Source: an uncultured Bacteroidota bacterium
Lineage (GTDB): Bacteria > Bacteroidota > Bacteroidia > Bacteroidales > WCHB1-69
Reading direction: 5' to 3'
DNA length: 60,187 nucleotides
Assembly: GCA_902796805.1 (NCBI GenBank)
Contig: CADBQG010000004.1
Span: 1-60,187 of the forward strand
This document shows positions 1 through 11,287 of the stretch, in pieces. Below the pieces are notes generated by a model that worked only from the letters and a program-made list of their open reading frames with translations, ran no database searches and was not told where the DNA came from. Numbering within the stretch: position 1 is the stretch's first letter; every line of letters starts with the position of its first letter. The translations under genes and the position numbers were made by a program.

Positions 1-4365
<4,365 letters not shown>

Positions 4366-4400
4366 CTTTATAAAACTCCTTGCTTACTTTGTTGTCTTTG

Positions 4401-5168
4401 CTATTTGACTCGTTGTTCAACCAAATCCTGGATTACCAGTCCAGCCAATGTGAATCCGAAAATTGCAGTAACATGAGACACTGTCCCGTTTGCAACCGGC
4501 TTGTGGATGCCCTGCGGCAAGACTTCTCCTGCCTGTTGTACGCCGTGATTTTGAAGAAGTTCCGGAGAATACACACATAGAAACTTCTTTGTTGGATATG
4601 TTTTGTCATGCTTGAACTTCTTTCGCAGTGCCCGCGCCAAGGGACATCCGATGACTTTCCAGAATTCTCCTACCCTTACCAACTGCGGGTCGATTTTCAG
4701 TGCTGCGCCCATCGAGGAGAAGAGAGTTGCTCCAGACCTTGTGGCATTGAGTATGAGATGCGCCTTATGTGAAAGACTGTCGATGGCGTCAATCACATAA
4801 TCGTAGCTACCGATGGAAAACGAGTCAGCGTTTTCAGACGTGTACACCTCCATCAAATCTTCAATTTCCGCATTGGGGTTGATTTCGAGAAGACGTTCCT
4901 TGAGGACAGACACTTTCGGGCGACCGACGGTAGCGCACGTTGCCTGCGCCTGCCTGTTGACGTTTGATGGCGCAACAGTGTCGGCGTCCACAATGGTGAT
5001 TCGGCACACGCCGCTGCGCACCAAGCTTTCGGCGCACCAGCTCCCAACGCCGCCCACACCGAAGACTATCACCCTCGCGGCGGAAATTTTCTCCATCGCC
5101 GCGTCGCCTAACAACAGGTTAGTGCGGGTGAATATCCCGGAAGTGTCAGTTGTTGAACAGATGTTCAT
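4401..5168 (-). CDS. tcdA: tRNA threonylcarbamoyladenosine dehydratase (TcdA/CsdL, ThiF/MoeB fold)
   Basis: E1-like enzyme that uses ATP to cyclise t6A37 of tRNA to ct6A. The nucleotide-binding motif [15 protein letters not shown] comes early, followed by [13 protein letters not shown], the family's adenylation-site sequence, and a C-terminal CVYSPE segment with [12 protein letters not shown] chose the ATG at 5168 (MNICSTTD) rather than the in-frame ATG at 5198, because the shorter protein (255 residues) matches the family length and reduces the overlap with the upstream SulP gene to 23 bases. Sits between SulP and uvrA in a minus-strand run. Confidence 0.92.
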   Translation of the reverse strand: MNICSTTDTSGIFTRTNLLLGDAAMEKISAARVIVFGVGGVGSWCAESLVRSGVCRITIVDADTVAPSNVNRQAQATCATVGRPKVSVLKERLLEINPNAEIEDLMEVYTSENADSFSIGSYDYVIDAIDSLSHKAHLILNATRSGATLFSSMGAALKIDPQLVRVGEFWKVIGCPLARALRKKFKHDKTYPTKKFLCVYSPELLQNHGVQQAGEVLPQGIHKPVANGTVSHVTAIFGFTLAGLVIQDLVEQRVK

Positions 5169-6855
5169 TGTCGATAAGGAATTGCGTGCACTCCTCAAAA
5201 GTAGCGAACGTATGGTTTTCTGGAATAAGGTCGGGTATGACGTTCATAGTCTTGAGCATGTACATCGGCTGCGGCTGTATTATGGTCATGAGCACCGTTA
5301 CACCGCGGTCCTGGAGTTCCTTCACGGCAGTCTCCATAGCATATAGGCCCGACTGGTCCATGAAGCTCACGAGCCGCATTCGTATCACCACGAGCTTGGC
5401 CTCTTTCGGTATTTCAGACATCACGTCCTGGAACTTTGTTACAGTACCGAAGAACACTGGTCCGTTAAGTCTCTGGATATAGATTCTATGACGGATATTG
5501 TCGGGCAGCCCGGACTCATCCTGCCATGGACTCTCCTTGTCGAACTGGGTCATCTCCGAAGAACTGTAGCCGCCTTCCACAAGGTCGCTGGCGCGTTTCA
5601 TGAAGAGGACGCAGGCAATGACCATGCCTATGCCAACAGCTGTAAGCAGATCCACGAACACTGTGAGCAGGAAGACTATGACAAGGACTGCCGAGTCGGC
5701 GCGGGGTATCTTGAGCAGATCCTTGAAGCCGCGGAAGTCTATGATTCCCACACCTACACTGATGAGGATGCCGGCCAGCACAGAGAGGGGGACATATTTC
5801 ACGAGACTTCCAAGTCCAAGGAGGACAGACAGCAGAAAGAGCGAATGCACCATACCGCTGATTTGAGTCCTGCCGCCGCTTTTTACATTAACCACGGTGC
5901 GCATAGTGGCACCGGCGCCTGATATGCCGCAGAAGAAGCCGCCTATCATGTTGCCTATCCCCTGCCCTATCAGCTCCTTGTTGCTGTTGTGGTGCGTTTT
6001 CGTTATGTTGTCGGCCACTACAGACGTCAGCAGCGTGTCGATACTTCCCAGGCCCGCAAGGGTGAGGCCAGGCACAACCGAAGCCTTCAGCACCACGGCC
6101 CAGTCGATGCCGGAGAGAGATACTCCCTCCTTTGCGAAAAATGGCATAGGAAATCCAGAAGGGATATGCCCGATGAGCAGTTTTTCATCGAGGTTCAGGA
6201 ACAGCGACACTATCGTCATAACAACCAGGGCGACAAGAGTAGACGGTATTTTCTTGGTGAGCAGAGGGAAGAGGTATATTATCGCGATGGTGCCGAGTCC
6301 GAGAAGAAGGGCTGTCAGAGATACGCCACCGGCAAGGCGCTCTGGGAACTGGCTTATCATGTCGACAACAAGCACCGGCGACTTGCAACCGATTAACGGA
6401 TAGAGCTGCTGAATGATGATAATAACACCGATGCCGCTCATGAAGCCCGAAAGCACAGGATACGGGATATACCTCACATATTTCCCTATTTTCAGGATCC
6501 CGAACAGTATCTGGAAGATTCCGCAGAACACTCCTGCCAGCGCCATGCTCACAAGCACCGCGCTCAGGGAATGCTGCAAGGCCCATACTCCGCTCAGGAG
6601 CGAGGCGGTTATCACAGTCATCGGACCGGTGGGACCGCTGATTTGCGAATGTGTGCCGCCGAAGAGGGAGGCGAAGAAGCCCAGGAAAGCAGCGCCTACA
6701 AGGCCGGCAAGCGCCCCCATGGAACTTGCGGAAGGGTCGTCGATGCCCCCGAAAGCCTGTATTCCGAACGCCAAGGCCAACGGCAAAGCCACTATACCGG
6801 CAGTTATGCCCCCAAAAACATCTCCTTTTAAATTATCAGTCCTAATAAATGACAT
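5146..6855 (-). CDS. SulP-family anion permease with C-terminal STAS domain
   Basis: Inner-membrane transporter of the SLC26/SulP family. Members move sulfate, bicarbonate or dicarboxylates; the substrate cannot be told from sequence. The N-terminus carries the family sequence DVFGGITAGIVALPLALAFG, followed by about a dozen hydrophobic segments to about residue 410 and the conserved SGPTGPMTV loop. The STAS domain (about 440-560) contains FMDQSG (Asp500-Gly503), the usual regulatory site. 569 residues, normal length. The stop overlaps the start of tcdA; the upstream glycosyltransferase ends 20 bases before its ATG. Confidence 0.94.
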   Translation of the reverse strand: MSFIRTDNLKGDVFGGITAGIVALPLALAFGIQAFGGIDDPSASSMGALAGLVGAAFLGFFASLFGGTHSQISGPTGPMTVITASLLSGVWALQHSLSAVLVSMALAGVFCGIFQILFGILKIGKYVRYIPYPVLSGFMSGIGVIIIIQQLYPLIGCKSPVLVVDMISQFPERLAGGVSLTALLLGLGTIAIIYLFPLLTKKIPSTLVALVVMTIVSLFLNLDEKLLIGHIPSGFPMPFFAKEGVSLSGIDWAVVLKASVVPGLTLAGLGSIDTLLTSVVADNITKTHHNSNKELIGQGIGNMIGGFFCGISGAGATMRTVVNVKSGGRTQISGMVHSLFLLSVLLGLGSLVKYVPLSVLAGILISVGVGIIDFRGFKDLLKIPRADSAVLVIVFLLTVFVDLLTAVGIGMVIACVLFMKRASDLVEGGYSSSEMTQFDKESPWQDESGLPDNIRHRIYIQRLNGPVFFGTVTKFQDVMSEIPKEAKLVVIRMRLVSFMDQSGLYAMETAVKELQDRGVTVLMTIIQPQPMYMLKTMNVIPDLIPENHTFATFEECTQFLIDNEHLFNN

Positions 6856-6875
6856 AGTTATAGAATATTAAAAAA

Positions 6876-8828
6876 TCATCTTCCCAACCTGCTGAACGAC
6901 TTCACCATTATCCTGAAGTCGTTGCCGACAGAATAGTCCCTCGCATACAGCTCTTCTATTCTATCGACCATTTCTTTAGAAAAACTGTTGTTGCTGTATA
7001 TATCGTCAGGGAAAAGGACACCCTGCGGCAATGACGGGACACCATTCTTGCCACAGTCCCTCAGGCCTACCCAAGTTCTTTTTCCTGAAATCACTGCAAA
7101 CATATTCCTCACAAAACCGCCCTTGTCTTTAACAAACCAGATGTCAGCGGGCAGGAGCAATAGCATTGCCAGAGAGGAAAGCACGTCGAAAACACGCTTC
7201 CTGCGGAGATTCCGTCTGTCGCCCAAAAGGTTGGCCGGAAGAGTGTATCTGTCTTCAAGAGAGAATATTGAGGAGCCGCCGATAAGGAGCAGCGAGTCTT
7301 CGGGGGCAATCTTGAAATCTGCCTGTGTGTGCTGGAGACGGCTCATCCAGGCTATGATTTGTCCCGACGACAGATCGTGCCCGCAGAAAACAATCTCTGC
7401 CACGCGATAGACAGCAATCAGTTCCTCGAGGTTGGAGGCGTTGCCAATATAGAGATCATGGTCCAGCGGTTCTTCGCCGGTGGTCACAAGCCCTATGAAT
7501 TCTGCTTGCTCATTCATGGAACGGACGATCTGAAGCACCCTCACGAGTTCTGCCGGGGAGCCAACAATCGCTATTCTCCTTGAAGAAGACCTCCCCGAGA
7601 AACCTCTCACATGGAGTTTCTCGCACACATAGCGCATGAAGTTCACCGATATAATAGTCCACATGGCGCCCATCACCACCACGGCGCGCGAGAACCTCAT
7701 CGACTCGGGCATGAGCGCATATACGGCCAACACTACGGCCGCGCCTATGATTACGCCCCTGTTGAGCCGCTTTCGCGAATAAGGCTGACGGTAACCGCCG
7801 TTGAGAAGGACAGACAGCTGCCACAAAAGAACATAGCCGGGAAGCACTGCATAGTAGTAGTATTCGGGGAACGACGAGCCACGGTGCGCTAAAACCGCAT
7901 GTTCCCAATATTTTGACACGCCGAGGAAACCTGTGAATATGAGCGCAAAGTCGGCGGCCGGAAGCAGCAGCTTGCCAACAATGCGCTTTAAGGCCGCAAG
8001 GGACGCACGGAACCAGATTGCCACATTGATGAAAAAGTTGAAAACCTTGGCGTTGCCAGAAGAGAAGTGCTTCCGCGCAAATATCTGCATCGCCTTGTAG
8101 AACACATACACATAGTTCAGGCTTCCCTTCTTCGTGCTTTCACCCTTGTAGTGAATGATCCTCGTCTCAGGGAAATAGTAGTTCTTGTAGCCGCCCTTGA
8201 GAATACGGTACGACAGGTCTATGTCCTCGCCGTACATAAAATAGTCCTCGTCGAGCAGACCGACCTTGTCAAGAGCCTCAAGACGAAGAAACATGAAGGC
8301 ACCCGAAAGCACCTCCACCTCGGCGGTCTGGTCTTCGCCGACATACGTGGCGTGGTACGCACCGAAGCGGCTCGACCTCGGGAAAAGCCTTGAAAGCCCG
8401 AAGAGCTTGTAAAATGCCGACGAAGGGTACGGGATGCCACGCTTCGACTCTGGAAGAAAACGCCCGTTACCGTCAACCATCTTCACTCCGAGAGCGCCGC
8501 ACTCCGGATGTTTGTCCATGAATGCCACACATTTTCCGAAAGTGTCCTCCTCGACAACCGTGTCCGGGTTCAGAAGAAGTATGTACTCCCCTCTCGCCTG
8601 CCTTATGGCCTGGTTGTTGGCCTTCGAGAAGCCTACATTGTCGCGGTTCTCTATCAGAATCACATCAGGGAACTTCTCCCTGACCATCCGCACAGAGTTG
8701 TCGGCCGAATTGTTGTCAACCACAAAAATCTCCCCATCGATGCCACTCATGGCGCGCTGCGCGGAGGCCAAGGCCTGCTCAAGGAACGCACAGACGTTGT
8801 AGTTGACGATTACGACACTTAATTTCAT
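6876..8828 (-). CDS. GT2 glycosyltransferase fused to a degenerate polyprenyl-sugar phosphotransferase-like region
   Basis: Residues 1-230 form a family 2 glycosyltransferase of the rhamnosyltransferase type (VVIVNYNV, VVDNNSADNS, LLNPDTVVEE, FMYGEDIDLSYR). From about 290 come several membrane segments, then a nucleotide-binding-like domain (IAIVGSPAELVRVLQ), and a tail resembling the WcaJ/WbaP sugar-phosphate transferase family: KRVFDVLSSLAMLLLLPADIW, then SGKRTWVGL, then a C-terminal YARDYSVGNDF. The catalytic core expected between the membrane helix and SGKRTWVGL is largely missing, so initiating transferase activity is doubtful. Likely envelope polysaccharide or glycolipid assembly at the inner membrane. 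Starts 5 bases after the psd stop. The domain order is clear; the function of the C-terminal half is inference. Confidence 0.85.
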   Translation of the reverse strand: MKLSVVIVNYNVCAFLEQALASAQRAMSGIDGEIFVVDNNSADNSVRMVREKFPDVILIENRDNVGFSKANNQAIRQARGEYILLLNPDTVVEEDTFGKCVAFMDKHPECGALGVKMVDGNGRFLPESKRGIPYPSSAFYKLFGLSRLFPRSSRFGAYHATYVGEDQTAEVEVLSGAFMFLRLEALDKVGLLDEDYFMYGEDIDLSYRILKGGYKNYYFPETRIIHYKGESTKKGSLNYVYVFYKAMQIFARKHFSSGNAKVFNFFINVAIWFRASLAALKRIVGKLLLPAADFALIFTGFLGVSKYWEHAVLAHRGSSFPEYYYYAVLPGYVLLWQLSVLLNGGYRQPYSRKRLNRGVIIGAAVVLAVYALMPESMRFSRAVVVMGAMWTIISVNFMRYVCEKLHVRGFSGRSSSRRIAIVGSPAELVRVLQIVRSMNEQAEFIGLVTTGEEPLDHDLYIGNASNLEELIAVYRVAEIVFCGHDLSSGQIIAWMSRLQHTQADFKIAPEDSLLLIGGSSIFSLEDRYTLPANLLGDRRNLRRKRVFDVLSSLAMLLLLPADIWFVKDKGGFVRNMFAVISGKRTWVGLRDCGKNGVPSLPQGVLFPDDIYSNNSFSKEMVDRIEELYARDYSVGNDFRIMVKSFSRLGR

Positions 8829-8833
8829 TTATG

Positions 8834-9487
8834 TCAGAAATAGGCAAGAACTGTTTTCTTCGACACCACCTTGTCACCATTGCTGACGGCCACCTTCGTC
8901 CCCTTCGGCAGGAACACGTCGACCCTGGAGCCGAACTTTATCATCCCCACTTCCTCACCCTGTTCCACATGGTCGCCAACCTCTGGGTAGCTTATTATCC
9001 TCCTTGCCACGAAACCGGCTATCTGGCGGAAAAGAACCTCTTCCTCGCCTTTTACGACTATAGTGTTGTGTTCGTTGTCGACCGACGACTTCGGAAGTTT
9101 GGCAAGGACATATTTCCCTGGATGGTAAGCAGTGTATGAGACCTCGCCCGTTATTGGATAACTGTTGACATGCACGTTGTTAATCGACATGAAGATGGAG
9201 ATCTTCACGCGCTCGTCCTTGAAGTATTCATGCTCGAATGCGCTTCCGACGTATATTATAGTGCCGTCTGCCGGGGAGACAACCCCGTCGGGCACAACAT
9301 TCACCACGCGGGTGGGAACCCTGAAGAAGCGTACTATGAGAGTGCCAAGGAGCAGCATTATGGAGAAGAAGATGACGTTAACCCACCACAGATGGGCTAT
9401 GAAAAGCGCGTAGCACAGTGAGGTAAGCACTATTGTGAACAGACTGACACATATTATGAGCTTGCCAGCCTGGTGAAACTTCATCAT
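8834..9487 (-). CDS. psd: Phosphatidylserine decarboxylase, short (archaeal-type) form
   Basis: Pyruvoyl enzyme that converts phosphatidylserine to phosphatidylethanolamine at the inner membrane. Two hydrophobic segments (about 10-52) precede the conserved VSPADGTI and the FMSINNVHVNSYP segment. The self-cleavage site is KFGSRVD: Gly186-Ser187 would split into beta chain and pyruvoyl-capped alpha chain. 217 residues is typical for this short class. It sits 6 bases after the lipoprotein gene and 5 bases before the glycosyltransferase. The phosphatidylserine synthase partner is not in the window. A second ATG lies one codon downstream. Confidence 0.95.
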   Translation of the reverse strand: MMKFHQAGKLIICVSLFTIVLTSLCYALFIAHLWWVNVIFFSIMLLLGTLIVRFFRVPTRVVNVVPDGVVSPADGTIIYVGSAFEHEYFKDERVKISIFMSINNVHVNSYPITGEVSYTAYHPGKYVLAKLPKSSVDNEHNTIVVKGEEEVLFRQIAGFVARRIISYPEVGDHVEQGEEVGMIKFGSRVDVFLPKGTKVAVSNGDKVVSKKTVLAYF

Positions 9488-9493
9488 CAGACT

Positions 9494-10393
9494 CTATTTT
9501 TTGTAAAGAATGTATGTGTGTTCAGGAACGTTGTTGCGGTCGGATGTCGTAACGAACTGTCTCGGATAGTTCTTGTTGTTCATGTAGTTCACGCCATCGT
9601 AACTGTAGACAATGTTCTCGACCCTTGACATGTTTCCCGCAACTACGGTCTCGATATGTTCAGAGAGTTTGTTGTTCACATAATATCCTGCATAATCAGC
9701 ATACACGAAAGGCAGCCCGTAGAAGGGGTTGAACGACTCGGGATCGTAGGTTATGGTGTGGGTTACTACAGTCTGCGCCGACGGGAACTCCTCCACGTAA
9801 GTAGATATGTTGTTGTATTCTTTTTTCTTGCCAGGATCGTAAGTGAATGTCTTCCGCGAGTGGAACACCAAGTCGCGGGTCGGGTTTTCCTCAACTATTC
9901 GCAAAACCTCGTCATAATTCCCTACAAACCTGTCGTAGAGAGGGTGCGGTCTGCTCTTCAGGTAAGCCTCGAAGAACTCACGGTCGTAAGTCTCCTCGAT
10001 CGTCGTTATGCGCCTGGTGTCATCGTCATGGGCCACTATCATCTCCATCCTAAGCACGCCGTCGATAAAATAGCTCATCCTGTCGACAAGGCGATTGGTG
10101 CTCTCCAACTTGATTTCCTCAGTGTAGTCAGAGCCTTTATGGACGATTTGCGACACCGACTTGTCCTTGTTGTAGGAGAAGTCGTAGGACTCGCCGTTTG
10201 CACAGACAATCTGGTTCAAGGTCTTGCCATTCTTGGCGTAGACGAACGTCTCGGCGGGGTCGCCAACCTCGCTCTTGTACCAAATTTTGCTGATACGGCA
10301 TTTGGGGTTGTAGATTTCCTCGTCGGGCTTGCATGAACTGAAAGAGGCCGCTATGACGAGAACTGAAATTGCTGCAAATAGGTATTTCTTCAT
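9494..10393 (-). CDS. Putative lipoprotein, unknown function
   Basis: The N-terminus MKKYLFAAISVLVIAASFSSC is a lipoprotein signal with the acylated cysteine at about residue 21. The 299-residue protein then has several short segments ending in aromatic-Asp patterns (YDFSYNKDK, TYDPGKKKEY, TYDPESFNP, YSYDGVNY), reminiscent of the beta-strand units in Bacteroidota DUF4595/RHS-like lipoproteins; I do not recognise it as a named family. Probably anchored in the outer or inner membrane. It is the first gene after the promoter at 10421 and is followed by psd within 6 bases. Confidence 0.8.
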   Translation of the reverse strand: MKKYLFAAISVLVIAASFSSCKPDEEIYNPKCRISKIWYKSEVGDPAETFVYAKNGKTLNQIVCANGESYDFSYNKDKSVSQIVHKGSDYTEEIKLESTNRLVDRMSYFIDGVLRMEMIVAHDDDTRRITTIEETYDREFFEAYLKSRPHPLYDRFVGNYDEVLRIVEENPTRDLVFHSRKTFTYDPGKKKEYNNISTYVEEFPSAQTVVTHTITYDPESFNPFYGLPFVYADYAGYYVNNKLSEHIETVVAGNMSRVENIVYSYDGVNYMNNKNYPRQFVTTSDRNNVPEHTYILYKK

Positions 10394-10420
10394 AAAAAAA
10401 TCATTTCTCCGTTACACGCC

Positions 10421-10429
10421 GCAAAGATA
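10421..10429 (-). promoter_or_regulatory. -7 box (TATCTTTGC) of the lipoprotein-psd operon
   Basis: Read on the minus strand the sequence is TATCTTTGC, matching the Bacteroidota -7 consensus TAnnTTTG. It lies 28 bases before the lipoprotein ATG. I see no good TTTG -33 element, as is common in this phylum. Confidence 0.65.
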
Positions 10430-10472
10430 CAAAATAATTTTTACTTCGCGCGCACATCTGCCGCACACAATC

Positions 10473-10500
10473 AACATTCTTCCACCAACATTCTTCCACG
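10473..10500. repeat. Tandem 14-base direct repeat between divergent genes
   Basis: AACATTCTTCCACC is followed directly by AACATTCTTCCACG, two copies differing only in the last base. They lie in the 190-base gap between the lipoprotein gene and the response regulator, about 55 bases upstream of the regulator's -7 box. The spacing of 14 bases is not a full helical turn multiple but the pattern is typical of response-regulator half sites. A binding role is inference. Confidence 0.6.
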
Positions 10501-10527
10501 GGTGCGGGAATACACGTTCAGTCCAAC

Positions 10528-10550
10528 TTTTTCCGTAACTTGCGGAAAAA
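10528..10550. promoter_or_regulatory. Perfect inverted repeat just upstream of the response regulator -7 box
   Basis: TTTTTCCG and CGGAAAAA face each other across the 7-base spacer TAACTTG. The repeat ends 4 bases before the -7 box, where the -33/-7 spacer should lie, so a bound protein would block or reposition polymerase. This is a candidate operator; no regulator is demonstrated. Confidence 0.55.
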
Positions 10551-10554
10551 AATG

Positions 10555-10563
10555 TATTTTTGC
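10555..10563 (+). promoter_or_regulatory. -7 box (TATTTTTGC) of the response regulator gene
   Basis: TATTTTTGC fits TAnnTTTG and lies 20 bases before the chosen ATG at 10584. It also argues against the in-frame ATG at 10560, which falls inside the box. Confidence 0.65.
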
Positions 10564-10583
10564 GGGGAAAAAGAACACCCTTT

Positions 10584-11270
10584 ATGGAACAGAAGAAAAA
10601 GATCCTTTTGGCGGAAGACGACATGAACCTCGGAAAGGTGCTCACAACTGTGCTTGTGGGCAAGGGCTTCGAGGTGTCTCACGCCGAGAACGGAGAGGCC
10701 GCGTTTGAGATTTTCTGCACCGGCACTTTCGACATCTGCCTCATCGACGTGATGATGCCACTGAAAGACGGCTTCACGCTGGCGCAGGAGATTCGCAAGC
10801 TTGACAAAAAGACACCGATAGTGTTCCTGACCGCCAAGACCCTTCAGGAGGACATAATAAAGGGACTCTCCATAGGCGGCGACGACTACATAACCAAGCC
10901 GTTCTCCATAGAGGTCCTCGTGGCGCGCATCAACGCGCTCCTGCGCAGGAGCGGAATGCACGACCAGGAGGAGGGCGACGTTGTGCCGCTGGGCAGAATC
11001 ATGTTCGACAGGAAGCGTCACACCTTGACAGTGGACAACGTCGAGCAGAAGATAACCACGCGCGAGGCCGCCCTCCTCGACATGCTCTACGAGAAACGCA
11101 ACGACGTACTATACCGCAGCTACGCCCTCAAGAAAATCTGGGGCGAGGACAGCTTCTACAACAGCCGCAACATGGACGTGTACATTACCCGCCTGCGGAA
11201 ACTGCTGAAAAGCGAGCCTGCAATACAGATAATAAACGTTCACAGCACAGGATTCAAATTGGTTTTGTAG
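10584..11270 (+). CDS. OmpR/PhoB-family response regulator (RprY-like), orphan
   Basis: Cytoplasmic two-component regulator. Receiver domain at residues 1-120 with acidic pair ILLAEDD, phosphorylatable Asp55 (CLIDVMMP), Thr in FLTAKT and Lys in DDYITKPF. Winged-helix DNA-binding domain from about 135 (ITTREAALLDMLYE, SRNMDVYITRLRKLLK, INVHSTGFKLVL). 228 residues from the ATG at 10584, which begins MEQKKKILL as receiver domains do. No histidine kinase is adjacent. The upstream region carries a perfect inverted repeat and a tandem repeat that could be its own binding sites. Similarity to Bacteroides RprY is my recollection, not a search result. Confidence 0.93.
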   Translation: MEQKKKILLAEDDMNLGKVLTTVLVGKGFEVSHAENGEAAFEIFCTGTFDICLIDVMMPLKDGFTLAQEIRKLDKKTPIVFLTAKTLQEDIIKGLSIGGDDYITKPFSIEVLVARINALLRRSGMHDQEEGDVVPLGRIMFDRKRHTLTVDNVEQKITTREAALLDMLYEKRNDVLYRSYALKKIWGEDSFYNSRNMDVYITRLRKLLKSEPAIQIINVHSTGFKLVL

Positions 11271-11287
11271 CAATCTGGCAGACCTTT

